DNA of 64,000 nucleotides from Ceratorhiza oryzae-sativae. Its lineage: Eukaryota; Basidiomycota; Agaricomycetes; Cantharellales; Ceratobasidiaceae. The notes beneath the pieces were generated by a model. That model did no database searches and was not told where the DNA came from. It saw only the letters and a program-made list of their open reading frames with translations. Of the stretch, positions 12,653-23,994 are shown in pieces. The stretch covers positions 372,001 through 436,000 of the forward strand of contig JARWMV010000235.1 of assembly GCA_030998015.1 (NCBI GenBank), read 5' to 3'. The position numbers were made by a program, and so were the translations under genes. Positions within the stretch are counted from its first letter, which is position 1. The number at the start of each line of letters is the position of its first letter.

Positions 12653-15600
12653 ATGTCCGATGAGGACTATACCCGACAGCGCCGGGTCGAGCTGGTCGAT
12701 GCGCGGAAGCGAGAGTTGGATAGCGTAGTTGACAGGCATGACTCAATCGTACGTTTACTGCTTCTAGACGTCGGTTGAAGTGGCTGATATTTTGCTCTGA
12801 AGCTCCGAGAGCTCTTTCACTTGAGCAAGTTTGTTACGCTCATTGGGTTTGACCCGAACGTATGTCTTGCCCTTTCCCTTTCATCGCCGGGCTTGTTCAA
12901 CTCTTATGATTGTAGGAGGCTAAACAAGAAAAAACTGACGTCTGGGAATCATTTCGTAAACCATACGACCTCTGGGATAAGCACACTTCCTCGGCAGGCC
13001 CGTCAGCCAGACGAACACGGCGAGCTATAACCGAGCGGAAAGAGGCCCTTGTTGCCGCTCCATCTACGTCTTCATCCACAGCCCCCTCCACTTCAAAGGT
13101 CCCAGCTCTTATTCCTGCACCAAAAGGTAAACAACAGGTACCTGTTCCTACGTATGCTTCTAATGCGCCAGCAGGGAAAGGAAAAGGAAAGCCTCCTTAT
13201 TACGTTCGTATCAAGAAACGGCGATTTGAAGAAGAGGAACCGGTACAGAATGAAGTTGAACCTGCACCTGCGACACCAGCCAAACAGACGCGGGGACGAA
13301 AATCATTCGCACTTCCTGTCCCTCCCACGTCTCTTCCACCCAAGACACCTACTACACGCACCTCGGCCGTGATCCCTTCAGAATCACCAACGGCACCCAC
13401 GCCACTACCAAAACGTATTCGTCTGATCGTCAAACCACCTCCTCCACCTCCTCTCGCAACTCACCCAGATCAACTTCCTAAACGATCACAGGCATTCGGA
13501 GGCTCGTTGGAGAAGCTTCTTGCCTCGTTTGCGATTCTCGAGGAACCAGTCGAGGAAGAAACCGATGTCCTACCACGGATTAAACCCGGCCAGATGATGA
13601 AACCCGGCGAGGAGATCAAGGAAGCAAAGCTCAAGGGCAGGCCGAAGATAGGGATCACCTGGGACGAGTTTGCGAAGAGTGTCGAGGAAGAGGCGCAGAT
13701 TTGGGCTCGGATTCGGGATATGAAACGAAAGGGAGGGTTGGGGTGTATGCGTGGATGGGAGATTGTTAGGGGCGATGATGAAGACGATGACGAGGAGGGA
13801 GAGGAGGGAGAGGAGGGAGAAGGGGGAGAGGAACAAGTGGAGGGAGGAGAGGCAGTGGAGGGAGGAGAGGCTGAAGGAGAGGAGAGGGAGGACGAGAGTG
13901 TTAAAAAGGAGCTGGAAGATGTTCAACCTGAACTTGTAGCGTCACCCCGGCCTATGGCAGTCGACTCGCCTGCTCTTGGTGGTCTTCTGATTCCTCCTAC
14001 CCCTGCAACCACAGGAGCTCCTCTAGTCGCATCTGAACCGGTTACCCCTATTGAACGGCCCATAACACACAGTGCCGAATCTAGTCTTGGACTTAGCGGG
14101 CTGGGACCTTCCCAACAATCCACCATACCTCTCGACGATCCTGAGCCTCCCTCAACAGTTGCCGAACTAACCCTTTTGGAACAAGAAGAACCTGTACCCG
14201 ATCCGGAGCATTTAACATCCGAACCAGCATACGGCGAATTGGCTCGCCTCTCCTCTCTTCCACCCGAACCAACTCCGCCTCCGCCCATTCCCTTGCCGCT
14301 CCCGTATCATCCTTCTCTACCACCATCCATCCACACTACTCTATTGTCAGCCATTCCTGCTCATGCGCGATATATCAAAGAAACGCCCCTTGCACAGCGC
14401 CATCGGGTCGCTACGTTGATTGCGCGATACTGGGATCGAAAACAAGGGGCTGCCGAACGCCTCATCCTTGTAGAGGAACGACGTGTACGAGCGGGCGCGA
14501 AGGCGTTGGCAAGGGGTGTGGTAGCAAAAGCCTGGAAGGATGCTGTTGCGGTATGCCCCACTGCCGTTGCTCATTTCCACGTTTCTAATCCTCCCGCCCA
14601 TAGGTCATCCGTGCACGGATTAAAGAGCAAGAGGAAGCCGAGCAAGCCCGTGAAGGTCGCAAGCACCTGGCTGCCATTCTCGAGCAGAGTAGTGCACTGT
14701 TGGAGACGCAACAGGAAGACTTGGGACTCACTCGAAGACCTGGAGGGAGGTCGAGAAGTATATCGAGTGGAGTATCAAGCCGGGTCGCTCGCTCCCACGA
14801 CCTGGTAGAACAGGAAGAAGAGGAAAACGAGGAAGGCGGAGGAAATGAAAGCGATGTGTCGGAAGAGACCGGGCTCGAGGTGGACGATGACGATGAGGGT
14901 GAAGGTGAAGATGAAGGTGATGTAGGGGAGGGTGGGAGCCAGATGCTACTAGATCTTGAGTCCAGGGCCGCGTCCGAAGGCGAAGATGTCGAGGTGGACG
15001 TTGTAGGATATTCCGATTCTGGCGGTGGCGACCACCCCGCTGAGGCAGACGCGATGTCGATCGTCCAAGACACTCCTATACGCAGTCGGTCTGGGTCACC
15101 TCGGCCTGAGGCGACAACGACCAAAGTCGATCAGGTGACTACCACTAGTCCACCGTCGGCAATTGGTATCGCTACCAATGGCCATTCTCACTCTAATGGG
15201 ACGCCGGTCGATGCGCACACGCCAAAAACCAACGGACACACCGACATTTCTCTTTCAGCCCCAACTTCTAGCATACGAAAGCTTACCCTCAAGCTCAAGG
15301 GGCCTGAAGAGGAACCGTCACCAATAGCCACCCCTAGTCGCCGTAGTCGCCGTAGTCAACGTACATCTACGGCAACCCATGGAATGGAAGACTCGGACAG
15401 CGAGGTCGATGGGCTTGCAAAAGACGCGGAGATGCCGTTGGAGGAGCTCATGCGGCGGTACGGATACGTTGGCGTCAACGAGACTCGGTCGAGTACTCCT
15501 ACCGAAGAAGTTAAGGAAGAAAAGGAGGAAGTTAGAAGTGTGACGATGGATGAGCCGACGGTGGACAGTGACGATGAGAGTGAGGGCGAAGGCGATGTCG

Positions 15601-18242
15601 AGGATGAGGATGAGGTTGACGCCGAAGCCTTGCTTGGACCAAAGGCCAGCGAGCAACCGCAACCTGAAGGCGTTGTTCGGCCACCGTTTTTGCTGAGGGG
15701 AACGCTGAGGCCATACCAACAGGCTGGACTTGAGTGGCTCGTGAGTGGCTATACGCGAAAGACGAATGGAATCTTGGCAGACGAAATGGGACTGGGGTGC
15801 GTGTTTACCGCCGATTTTGGTGACTTTATTGACCGAAAGTTCCCCTGTTGCTTAGAAAAACTATTCAGACTATCTCACTTCTTGCTCACTTGGCATGCGA
15901 CCGAGGAATCTGGGGCCCACACCTGATTATCGTCCCAACCAGCGTTATTCTCAACTGGGAAATGGAATTCAAAAAGTTTCTTCCTGGTTTCAAAGTCCTC
16001 AGCTACTACGGCTCGATCAAAGAACGCAAAGAACGCCGCGTTGGATGGAATACCGAGCATGCGTTCAACGTCGTCGTGACCTCTTACCAGCTCGTTCTCG
16101 CGGACCAGGGGATCTTTCGACGGAAAAAGTGGCACTACATGGTCCTTGACGAGGCGCATAATATCAAAAACTTCAAGTCCCAGCGCTGGGCAACGTTGTT
16201 CAGCTTCAACTCGGAACGGCGATTGCTCTTGACTGGCACACCATTGCAAAACAACATCACAGAGCTTTGGTCTTTGTTATACTTTGTGCAGCCCGACACA
16301 GCGAACAAGCAGCAGTTTGAAGAGTGGTTCTTGGGTGAGTATCCCTAGAGAAGAACGCTGTAATTCGTTGACTTAAAAGCTTCGTCTAGAAACTATGCGC
16401 AACGCTGTCGAGACTGGAGACACGATGGACGAGCAAACTCGAGACACCATCGACAAGCTCCACACTGTCCTGCGCCCATACATCCTCCGGCGACTCAAAG
16501 CGGACGTTGAACGGGAACTTCCCCAGAAACATGAACACATTGTTTATTGCCGACTGTCCAAACGTCAACGATATCTCTATGATGAATTCATGTCTCGCGC
16601 CCAAACCAAGGAAACTCTCGCGGCTGGCAACTTTTTGAGCATCGTCAACTGCTTGATGCAACTTCGCAAAGTGTGCAATCATCCAGACTTGTTCGAAGTT
16701 CGACCGATCGTCACGTCGTTTGCGATGCCCACTACTCGATCTGCAATCGTCGACTTTGAGATCAAAGAGCTGCTCGTGAGAAGGAGGCTATTACGGCAGT
16801 TTGATGATGATGGATTCAGCATCTGGAACCACTCGTTTGACGTTGCTACGAATGCTGCAGGTTCCGTTCTAGCGGCTGAACGTCGAGCAGCACTAAATGC
16901 CTCGGAGCTCTTCCCATCCATTGAGATCCCAGGCGAGCCCCCTCCTAGAGATCTGCGGACTGTCGCAGGGAATAAACGCTGGCTTGAGTATCAACGTCGG
17001 CTTGAACTTGGTCGCCGTCGGGACCAAATTGCTGTGGTCAACACCCAACGGAACACACGCATACCTATTCTTGGCATCGAGAAAATCACGCTCGCGAAAT
17101 CATTTGTTGAACCCCTTCTGCCAATCGACATTCTCCAACAACAAAGGCCCAACTGGGATGTCAAGGACATGGCAGGACGGCTGGTCATGTCATACGCACG
17201 ACGAGAACAGGCCATGGGGGATGTCACGGATAGATTCGCGTTCGCCACTCCGCCTGTGTAGCACTCGACGTGCCTCGCCTGACTTTTGGCCTACGTACAC
17301 TCGACCCAGTCCCTGAAGCTCTCGAAACACTCGATTCGTCCGTCCTGCACCGATCGAGCGTCAAACTCCAAATCGCTTTCCCGACGCTACGCTCATCCAG
17401 TACGACTGTGGGAAGCTCCAAGAGCTCGACGCCTTGCTCCGAGACAAACACGCTGGGGGTCATCGAGTGTTGATATTCACGCAAATGACACGCGTCTTGG
17501 ACATTCTCGAGATCTTTTTGAACTTGCACGGCTATCGGTACCTGCGCTAGACGGGTCGACCAAGATCGAGCAGAGGCAAGTAGTAACCGAGCGATTCAAT
17601 GTCGATGAACGGATCTTTGCGTTTATCGCTTCGTCGAGAAGCGGGGGTGTTGGCATCAAGTCAGTGCGCTTACCGAGTGTTTCGGTGGTTGATTTTGCTG
17701 ATATCTGTTGTACAGCTTGACGGGTGCAGATACGGTGATATTTTATGATAGCGACTATAATCCATCCATGGATAGGCAGTGTGAAGACCGGTGAGCCCCT
17801 TTTATCACGTATGCATTCCCTCTCAACGCTCACGTTTGGTGTTAGTGCCCACCGAATCGGTCAAACCCGCGAAGTCAACATCTACCGGTTCATCTCGCTG
17901 CACACGGTCGAGGAATCCATGCTCCGAAAAGCAAACCAAAAACGGTTGTTGGACGACATTGTGATCCAGCAGGGCGAGTTTGATTGGCGACAAGTCCTGG
18001 TGGATGACGTCCGGATGGAACGGGCGCTCGCCGAGGTCGAGGACCGGGTCGATGTGGATGCTGCGAGGATGGCGGCTGGCGAGGAACAGAGGATGGACAT
18101 GGGTGACTTTGACGGGGTCGCCAGTGGGGTCGAAGAAAAAGAGCCCGAACCTGACGAAGACGATGATGACGACGATGGGTTGCGACCTATCGAGCGGTAT
18201 ATGCTGCGTTTCGTCGAAAGGGACTGGGAGCACTTTTGTTAA
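12653..18242 (+). CDS. SWR1: SWR1 chromatin-remodelling ATPase (H2A.Z exchange)
   Basis: Swr1 is the Snf2-type ATPase that swaps H2A for H2A.Z in nucleosomes. The start MSDEDYTRQRRVELVDARKR is followed by LRELFHLSKFVTLIGFDPN. A long disordered acidic/proline-rich region follows, with an HSA-like helix near 14450-14700. The first ATPase lobe begins LRGTLRPYQQAGLEWLV. Walker A, DEMGLGKTIQT, is split by an intron at about 15798-15848. Next come WGPHLIIVPTSVILNWEMEF, DEAHN and LTGTPLQNN. The second lobe carries LIFTQMTRVLDILE, SGGVGINLTGADTV and DRAHRIGQTREVNIYRF. WGPHLIIVPTSVILNWE points to SWR1 rather than INO80. In the second-lobe region there are three single-base losses: 17249-17254 (TCCGCC), 17380-17382 (CCC) and near 17550. 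Each breaks an otherwise perfectly conserved frame. The C-terminus is acidic and ends RFVERDWEHFC. Confidence 0.93.
13779..13893 (+). repeat. GA-rich low-complexity tract inside SWR1
   Basis: Imperfect GAGGAGGGAGAG-type units encode a Glu/Gly acidic run (EEGEEGEEGEGGEE and onward). This is typical of disordered acidic linkers in chromatin factors. The all-purine strand could form unusual DNA structure and is a likely length-variable site. Confidence 0.8.
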
Positions 18243-18540
18243 TTGTATATATATATATTTTGATGTATCCTTATTTTTGTTTTTAGCACTGCTCGATCAT
18301 GTCTTTTCCGAGAAAAATACTATTGTAAGATTTATTTATCAAAGACAACTGTTCGGCTTTACACCTACACACACAAGCACATTGCAAATACCAAAAAGGT
18401 TGGATCCAGCCCAAGGCATGGAGGTTTACATAAAAGCTATAAACGGGAAGCAAAGGAACAAAAGGAGAACGCATGTTTTCAGACCCAGGAAAAGGATTTA
18501 AAGGTGTATTTATTTAAGCAGTTTAACAACCGAGACATCT

Positions 18541-20095
18541 CTAAGCATCGGCTCGAGGCTCTTGGGCTGGTGGAGCGGTCAAGGTTGGAGGGATGACGGG
18601 AACGCTGGCCTTGTCGTCCGTGATATCCATTGGTTCACCATCAGCTTTGACTTCATGCTTGTTCGCTTCCCGCGCCTCGAGTTTGGCGGCGGCCTCGGCT
18701 GCACCTGCGATACGGGCAGCGGCGAGACCGACAAAGACCTCGCCTGCGCGCTGCCAGTTTTCGGCGACACCAGCCTCGGCGACATCCTCGCCCCATCGGC
18801 GCTCCTCCAGGCGCTTTGCAAGTACGACCTCGGATCCAGGGACACCCAGGCAGAGAAGCGCACATGCACGCAAGGCATCGGACCCGATTCGGTCGAGATC
18901 CTCGGGGGAAGGGGTCGAGACGGGAGAAGGCGGAGGTCCACGGGTAGCGGCGACGATTTCGACGACAACCTCTCCCCAGGCAGGACTAGCGCCCACAACG
19001 CCTGCCCACGCACGGGGGGCACCATCCTCGACGTGTTTACCACCCGCAACGAGCACCTCGAGAACACGCACGCCGATATCGTGCAAGGCGTCCGCAGGGG
19101 CGGCTGGGGGAAGGGGTGCCGAAGCGGGAGGTGTTCCCCGGTCGTGTGAGACTGTGTAACCGACGGCGACAGGCGCGGCTTGATCCGGCTGGGCTGGCTG
19201 CTGAGGCCGAAGACGCCCAGTGACGCCCAGCTGGGCGAGAACGGGCGCTAGCGTCTGCATGTTGGCATCCTCGAGGGCCGGATCGATGGCAAGCGCCGGG
19301 TCGAGCGGGATGCCGGCGGCATTGGGCGGCGGGATCTGGCTCGGGTCGTGGATGGGCGGGAGGGGATGCGGGTGGGGGATGGCTTGGATCGGATGGCCGG
19401 GCAGCTGCTGGTGCTGGGGCGGCGGGCCAAATTGCAGTGGGACCTGGTACTGGGCATATGTGGGTGGGATGGGCGGTGGCGGATTGAAGCCCGGCGCCGT
19501 GTCCTGGCGCTCGGGAGGCGCCTGGCCGGGCGAGGTGGGCGGGGGCGGGGCACCCCCCGAGTGCGAGCCGATGCAACGGGGACAAACGAGGTCGCTGCTC
19601 CGTTGCGGAGGTTGTCGAATGTCAGGAACGGCAGATTGCCCGAGTCTGAAGTGCGCGGTGTGCGCTGGACGCGCGGGGAATTTTCTGGGCACAAGTGGGT
19701 GAGCGGCAGGGCAGACGGGGGTGGCAGGCAACCCACCGGCGAGGAACATCTTGATCGTACGCTTGAACTCGTCGACCTGGGGGCCCTGCAAGACAGATGA
19801 GCACCGGAGCAGAACAAGCGCCGAGCGAGGGGGAACGCACCTTGAGCCACTCGGGGCGGTTGCGGGCATAGCCAAGGCACTCGATGCGCAGGCGGCGACA
19901 GGCGGCACAGCCGGGGTGGGCGGTCTGGGCGTCGTCAGAGTCGTTCTTGCCCTGGTCGCACTTCTTGCCGCGGATGCGACAGGTGAGACATCCCTCCTTG
20001 CTGCGCAGACGCTTCTCCTTGCCGGGGACCGTGCTGCTGCTCGCCCCCGCCTTCGCCTTCGCCTTGGGCGGTGCGCTCTCGTGAGTCACTACCAT
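18541..20095 (-). CDS. Zn2Cys6 zinc-cluster transcription factor
   Basis: Two exons (20095-19841 and 19785-18541) separated by a 55-nt intron give 499 residues. The start MVVTHESAPPKAKAKAG leads a basic N-terminus. The zinc cluster follows at about residues 36-67: CLTCRIRGKKC, a 16-residue loop, then CAACRRLRIEC. Both halves fit C-x2-C-x6-C, and the loop is longer than in Gal4. The segment after the cluster (GPQVDEFKRTIKMFLAGG) resembles basidiomycete relatives. The middle is Pro/Gln/His-rich and probably disordered. The C-terminal third is alanine-rich and helical. No fungal_trans middle-homology domain was recognised. It is expected to be a nuclear DNA-binding regulator; targets are unknown. 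It converges with SWR1, with 298 bases between stops. Confidence 0.85.
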
Positions 20096-20556
20096 CGCTG
20101 CCGTCGGTGTCGTATATGCGGTGAGGATCTCTCTTAGCCGTTGCGAGCGCCGGGCGCGTCGTGGTCGTTGGGAACAGAAGCGCTGTGGCCATCGACACCT
20201 CACAACATTTGTGCCCCACCCCCCCCGCTGGTCACGTGCGGCACCGCATTCAGCAAACATGTCATCCCATGCCCCATTCGGCCAGCTTGGTGACGCCCGC
20301 GAAGCCAACGAGCTAAAATGTCTGTTTGAGCATATATCTATGGCAACTGCGCGGCTCGTCACGGCTCTGGAAATCTGCTGGGCCTACAGGTTTCGCACGT
20401 AGCCCCTGTGGCATTGCGGCATATATATAACCGGGCTGGCGACCGAATCTTCGAATCACGACCCCCTAACTTATTTCCTTTCGGACGACGATTGACGACC
20501 CGCCAAACCTGCATGATCGGTTTTCGAACAGTCACCTCCCTGGCTAATTTCAAGGA

Positions 20557-20564
20557 TATAAAGT
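20557..20564 (+). promoter_or_regulatory. TATA-like box of secreted-protein gene B
   Basis: TATAAAGT lies 45 bases before the ATG at 20602. A second AT run (ATATATATAA) is at 20421. The nearer one is the better core-promoter candidate. Confidence 0.45.
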
Positions 20565-20601
20565 CGCTTCACTTTACCATCTTCGTCTACTGTCTGTTGC
20601 T

Positions 20602-21304
20602 ATGGATCGCATCACCTCCCGGGTACTGGTCGTACTCGTCTTGGTCAATACTGCTCTTGGCTCTGTTATAGGCTCTCCCAAGAGCGCTGTTGCATTCGAG
20701 AACGGGCCGTACGGCGCTTGGGAGTGTCAAACCGCTCAGGGGCAAGGTCAATCCCATCCCCGCCCCGGTTTAACCCCTACTAAATCTATGAATCTTACAG
20801 TCGAAACTATTCAGCCCAACTCTATTCTTCGCGCAGCACATTCGCTGGTCCACCTTTGGGATCGCAAATCACACGACCGGTGGTCCTCAGATACAAACGC
20901 ATACCCACAACGCCTGACTACAAGCGAAATTGGGTACTGGCCCGAACCGCATGAAGATCCAGACGTGCGTTGCACCTCCTCCCTAGATTCGCATGAAGCT
21001 AAATGCTCGACATATAGGACTTGCGTTGGCTGTGTAACCTTCATCCTTGGGTTGGCTCCTATCCAGTGATCCCCCCAGGTTCGAATGAGCGCGACCCAGG
21101 ACCATTCAGAGCGCTAGTTTCAAGCTCGTACAAAAAGGAAGGTACGGGTGGAGATATGACCTATGTTTTTGGTTTTTGTGGTGTGGTACGTGCAAATATC
21201 TCGCATGGTTAGAACAGTCGTTGACCCACAAACAGGCTATTCAGGTTGGGGATAAATACGAAATGTGTTGGCCGGCAGAAGAAGCGGACGACGATGAACA
21301 ATAA
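20602..21304 (+). CDS. Small secreted protein B (FCG-motif family)
   Basis: Three exons (20602-20964, 21018-21185, 21236-21304) give 199 residues, the same length as copy A although A has five exons. Exon 1 here covers what is exons 1-3 in copies A, C and D, so two introns have been lost (or were gained in the others). A signal peptide (MDRITSRVLVVLVLVNTALG) starts it. The four family cysteines are in GAWEC, WLCNL, GFCGV and YEMCW. The core motif is DPGPFRALVSSSYKK, followed by VFGFCGV directly before a phase-0 intron. The last exon (AIQVGDKYEMCWPAEE) ends in an acidic tail. It heads a direct tandem of three family members on the same strand. Function unknown. Confidence 0.86.
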
Positions 21305-22077
21305 AATATTCTCTATTTTATGAGTCACTTGGCTAGCGTTTGGATTGAGGGTGAATTGAATATTGTATTCTTGATTATAATCTGTGTATTAATATGAATA
21401 ATCCCAATTCATGAACTTGATTAAGAGTAATCTACGGATTGCTCAGTAGCCAGCCGCAAGACTGTCTCCCTTGAAGCTATAAAGAAGGCCCCCGCTTTGC
21501 TAACATAGTCCGCCGCATTGCGCTTGCCTGATTCCAGTGAAACCGGAGATCAAATGATTTGCGCCATGATGCGTCTTCCTATCAACGCCACGTTTTGACC
21601 AGTTGACGCTATTCTACCAAGAATGTCAAGATCCTGTTCCACATCTTCAACCCGAGATACGAGTGAACCACTTGGCCCATTATACGTCTCCTGCGGGGTT
21701 GTATATTCCGTCGTGCCCTTCTAGCTCCGGTCCATGAAACATATGAACGGCTCGAATAGACACATACATCAACGTATTTTGCCGCACGCCACACCTAGGG
21801 CCTAGCTAATACCAGGTCCCACGCATCTCCACCGTCATAGTTGGAAAGGGGATTGTATCATACTTCAGCTCTAACAAGCTATCCCTGAGCACGATCGATC
21901 CGGTGCTGCACGATGTTGCACCTACCGCTATCTTCATTTGTCATACTAGCGCCTTACAGACGGACATTGATCATCCGAACCGGGCAATTGACCTCCGCGT
22001 TGGCGGTGCTTGGTACCTCGGGATGCGGTACGCTCCGACCTGCCTCACACTGCTCTCTCGACCTAGGAACGCACCCC

Positions 22078-22925
22078 ATGAAACGACTTCGCCACGGACT
22101 CCTTGGCGCCCTTCTCCTTGGTTTTGGGGAATCCGTGGTATTGGTAGGGTGTTTATCACCAGCTCGATTCCCATCGGTTCAGTCACATATCACTCGGTTG
22201 TAACAGACTGAAGTCCTGGCGGGAACACCTACTTTAACCAACAGACCGACCAACCCATGGAAATGTCGCGCTCGGCTCAACGAGGGTCGGATTTACTTGT
22301 TACATCGGCTGTTGAAAGCTGCTGAGCGAATTTTATATGCACACAGTTAAGAATTTTCAACCGAGTATGATCATCAAGGCGGCAGAACGAGCAGTCGGCA
22401 TCTGGGCCTATCAAAAGCAAGAGACGTGGGCGAACAACCAAGTGTTCCCTCGAGATATTATGGAATATCCCGGTAAAGGCAGTGACGGGATCAAAGGTTG
22501 GCCACCTCGTAAAGTCTCAGATACGGTACTGTGGTATTTTTCAGTACGCTCTTCTGTACGCTCACTATGGGGTTCCACAAGTGGAAGCGCAGTTTGTGTT
22601 ACCAAGAGTCATGGGTCGGAGGTTACCCGATACTCGCTCAGCAGACACAGCCTAAAGAACCCAATCGCTCAACCGATCCTGGGATTTATCGAGTGCTGAT
22701 ATCTGCTGGATACACTACTAAAGATGAAGAAGGCGATTTCTATAGCTACTTTGCATTTTGTGGGGTGGTATGTGGGCCTCCAGTCGGCTTAATAGTGACG
22801 ATTTCATTAGTTGGTGACAGGCTTGGCGTAATGCTACGACAGAGGATAGCTATACCATGTGCTGGAATACAGGGGAAAGCGACGAGGCAATACCCGGGGT
22901 TGAGAATCAAGTCAATATTATTTAG
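22078..22925 (+). CDS. Small secreted protein C (FCG-motif family)
   Basis: Five exons (22078-22143, 22207-22285, 22347-22533, 22593-22767, 22821-22925) give 203 residues. A short hydrophobic leader (MKRLRHGLLGALLLGFGES) starts it. Exon 2 ends in NPWKC and a phase-1 junction, as in copies A and D. The exon 3-4 junction falls inside a Cys codon (TG/T) and reads DTVLCLCYQESWVGGYP. The core motif is TDPGIYRVLISAGYTT, followed by YFAFCGV before a phase-0 intron. The last exon (AWRNATTEDSYTMCWNTGE) aligns with the ends of A and B. The conserved cysteine positions are kept and one extra cysteine is present. The exon 3 donor was chosen because only that site keeps the frame with exon 4. Confidence 0.82.
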
Positions 22926-23986
22926 TACAACGAGCCAGGAGCATACAGGACTGAGCCCCAATGTATATGAACCCATGAAGCCATTTAAACAAGCACTCGG
23001 TCGGAAACTCATTAAGACGCCTTGAATTTATCATCTAATTTTCTTACAAGAGGCAGGTTTTGTTCGGCGCGCTCGGGTGTCACTCTCGCCGACTATCTGC
23101 ATACATCTAGCGTGGCCGTGGTCGGCCCAATAATTTGTGTTTTGCGGCCACTTTTGAGGCAACTTGACCGATAGGCTCGGGTGCCATATGCCTAACTATG
23201 ATATTGGTTGCTTTGATCGTTACTCTAAGCCATGTTTGTGTAAAGCCACATGGGAGAGGTAGAAGCCAGGCCCGAAGGAGCGCCACAAGCGCTCAGGAGA
23301 GCAGTGAGACATTCGGCTTTTCGCTAAGATCAGTCTCGCTATGCGCGCTGAGGATCTTAGATTTCCTGCAAAACCCCTTCAATGCGCGTTGTGGACCTCT
23401 GCATAAGAATGTAATGAACATAACGAGCTCGTTCAGCGGGAAATCGGCTAGTCGTTTTGAGCGCCTAGATGCGGCCTAAATTTAGTCTAGCACTAATTTG
23501 TGTTCAAACTAATGGTATAGCGATGCACATGGGTGAGCGTGATATAGCCACACCAGCGCTATCGGGATCTGCAATCCCGTTCGGAAGGCCTCGGTAGTTG
23601 GCTGCCGACTCGGAGCTGCGCACCCTTTGCATTGATTGAGCATGGCTGTAATACAAGCCCAGGAGCTCAGCGGGGTTACTACCCCAACTAAATCCGTTGG
23701 AATATTTTAAAGGATTGATTATGAAGCTTCTACCATACGGAATCGCTCTTATTCTCACTTTCGCTGGCGTCTCCCAGAGCGCTCTACTAGTTAGTGTTAT
23801 AATCCTCAATTTATTCTGTGTGTACATCTGATCCAAATCGATTTCACCCCTAGGTCACTCAGGAACTCGAGGCCTTGCGGGATGAGCCGATGCCCAACTG
23901 ACAAAATCAACCTTGGCTTGGTGAGAGTTTGGATTGCAATCAAGGTGCGTGGTGGTCTGTCCAGTGGCTTCTGGGCCGAGTAGATA

Positions 23987-23994
23987 CTCAAGCT
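23987..23994. repeat. hAT target-site duplication, left copy
   Basis: CTCAAGCT directly before the left end of the hAT element, identical to 27083-27090. Eight bases is the hAT-family length. Confidence 0.95.

Noticed and set aside
18562..20137. Plus-strand frames opposite the Zn2Cys6 factor
   Set aside because: GC-rich shadow frames; the minus strand has the recognisable zinc cluster and a clean two-exon structure.
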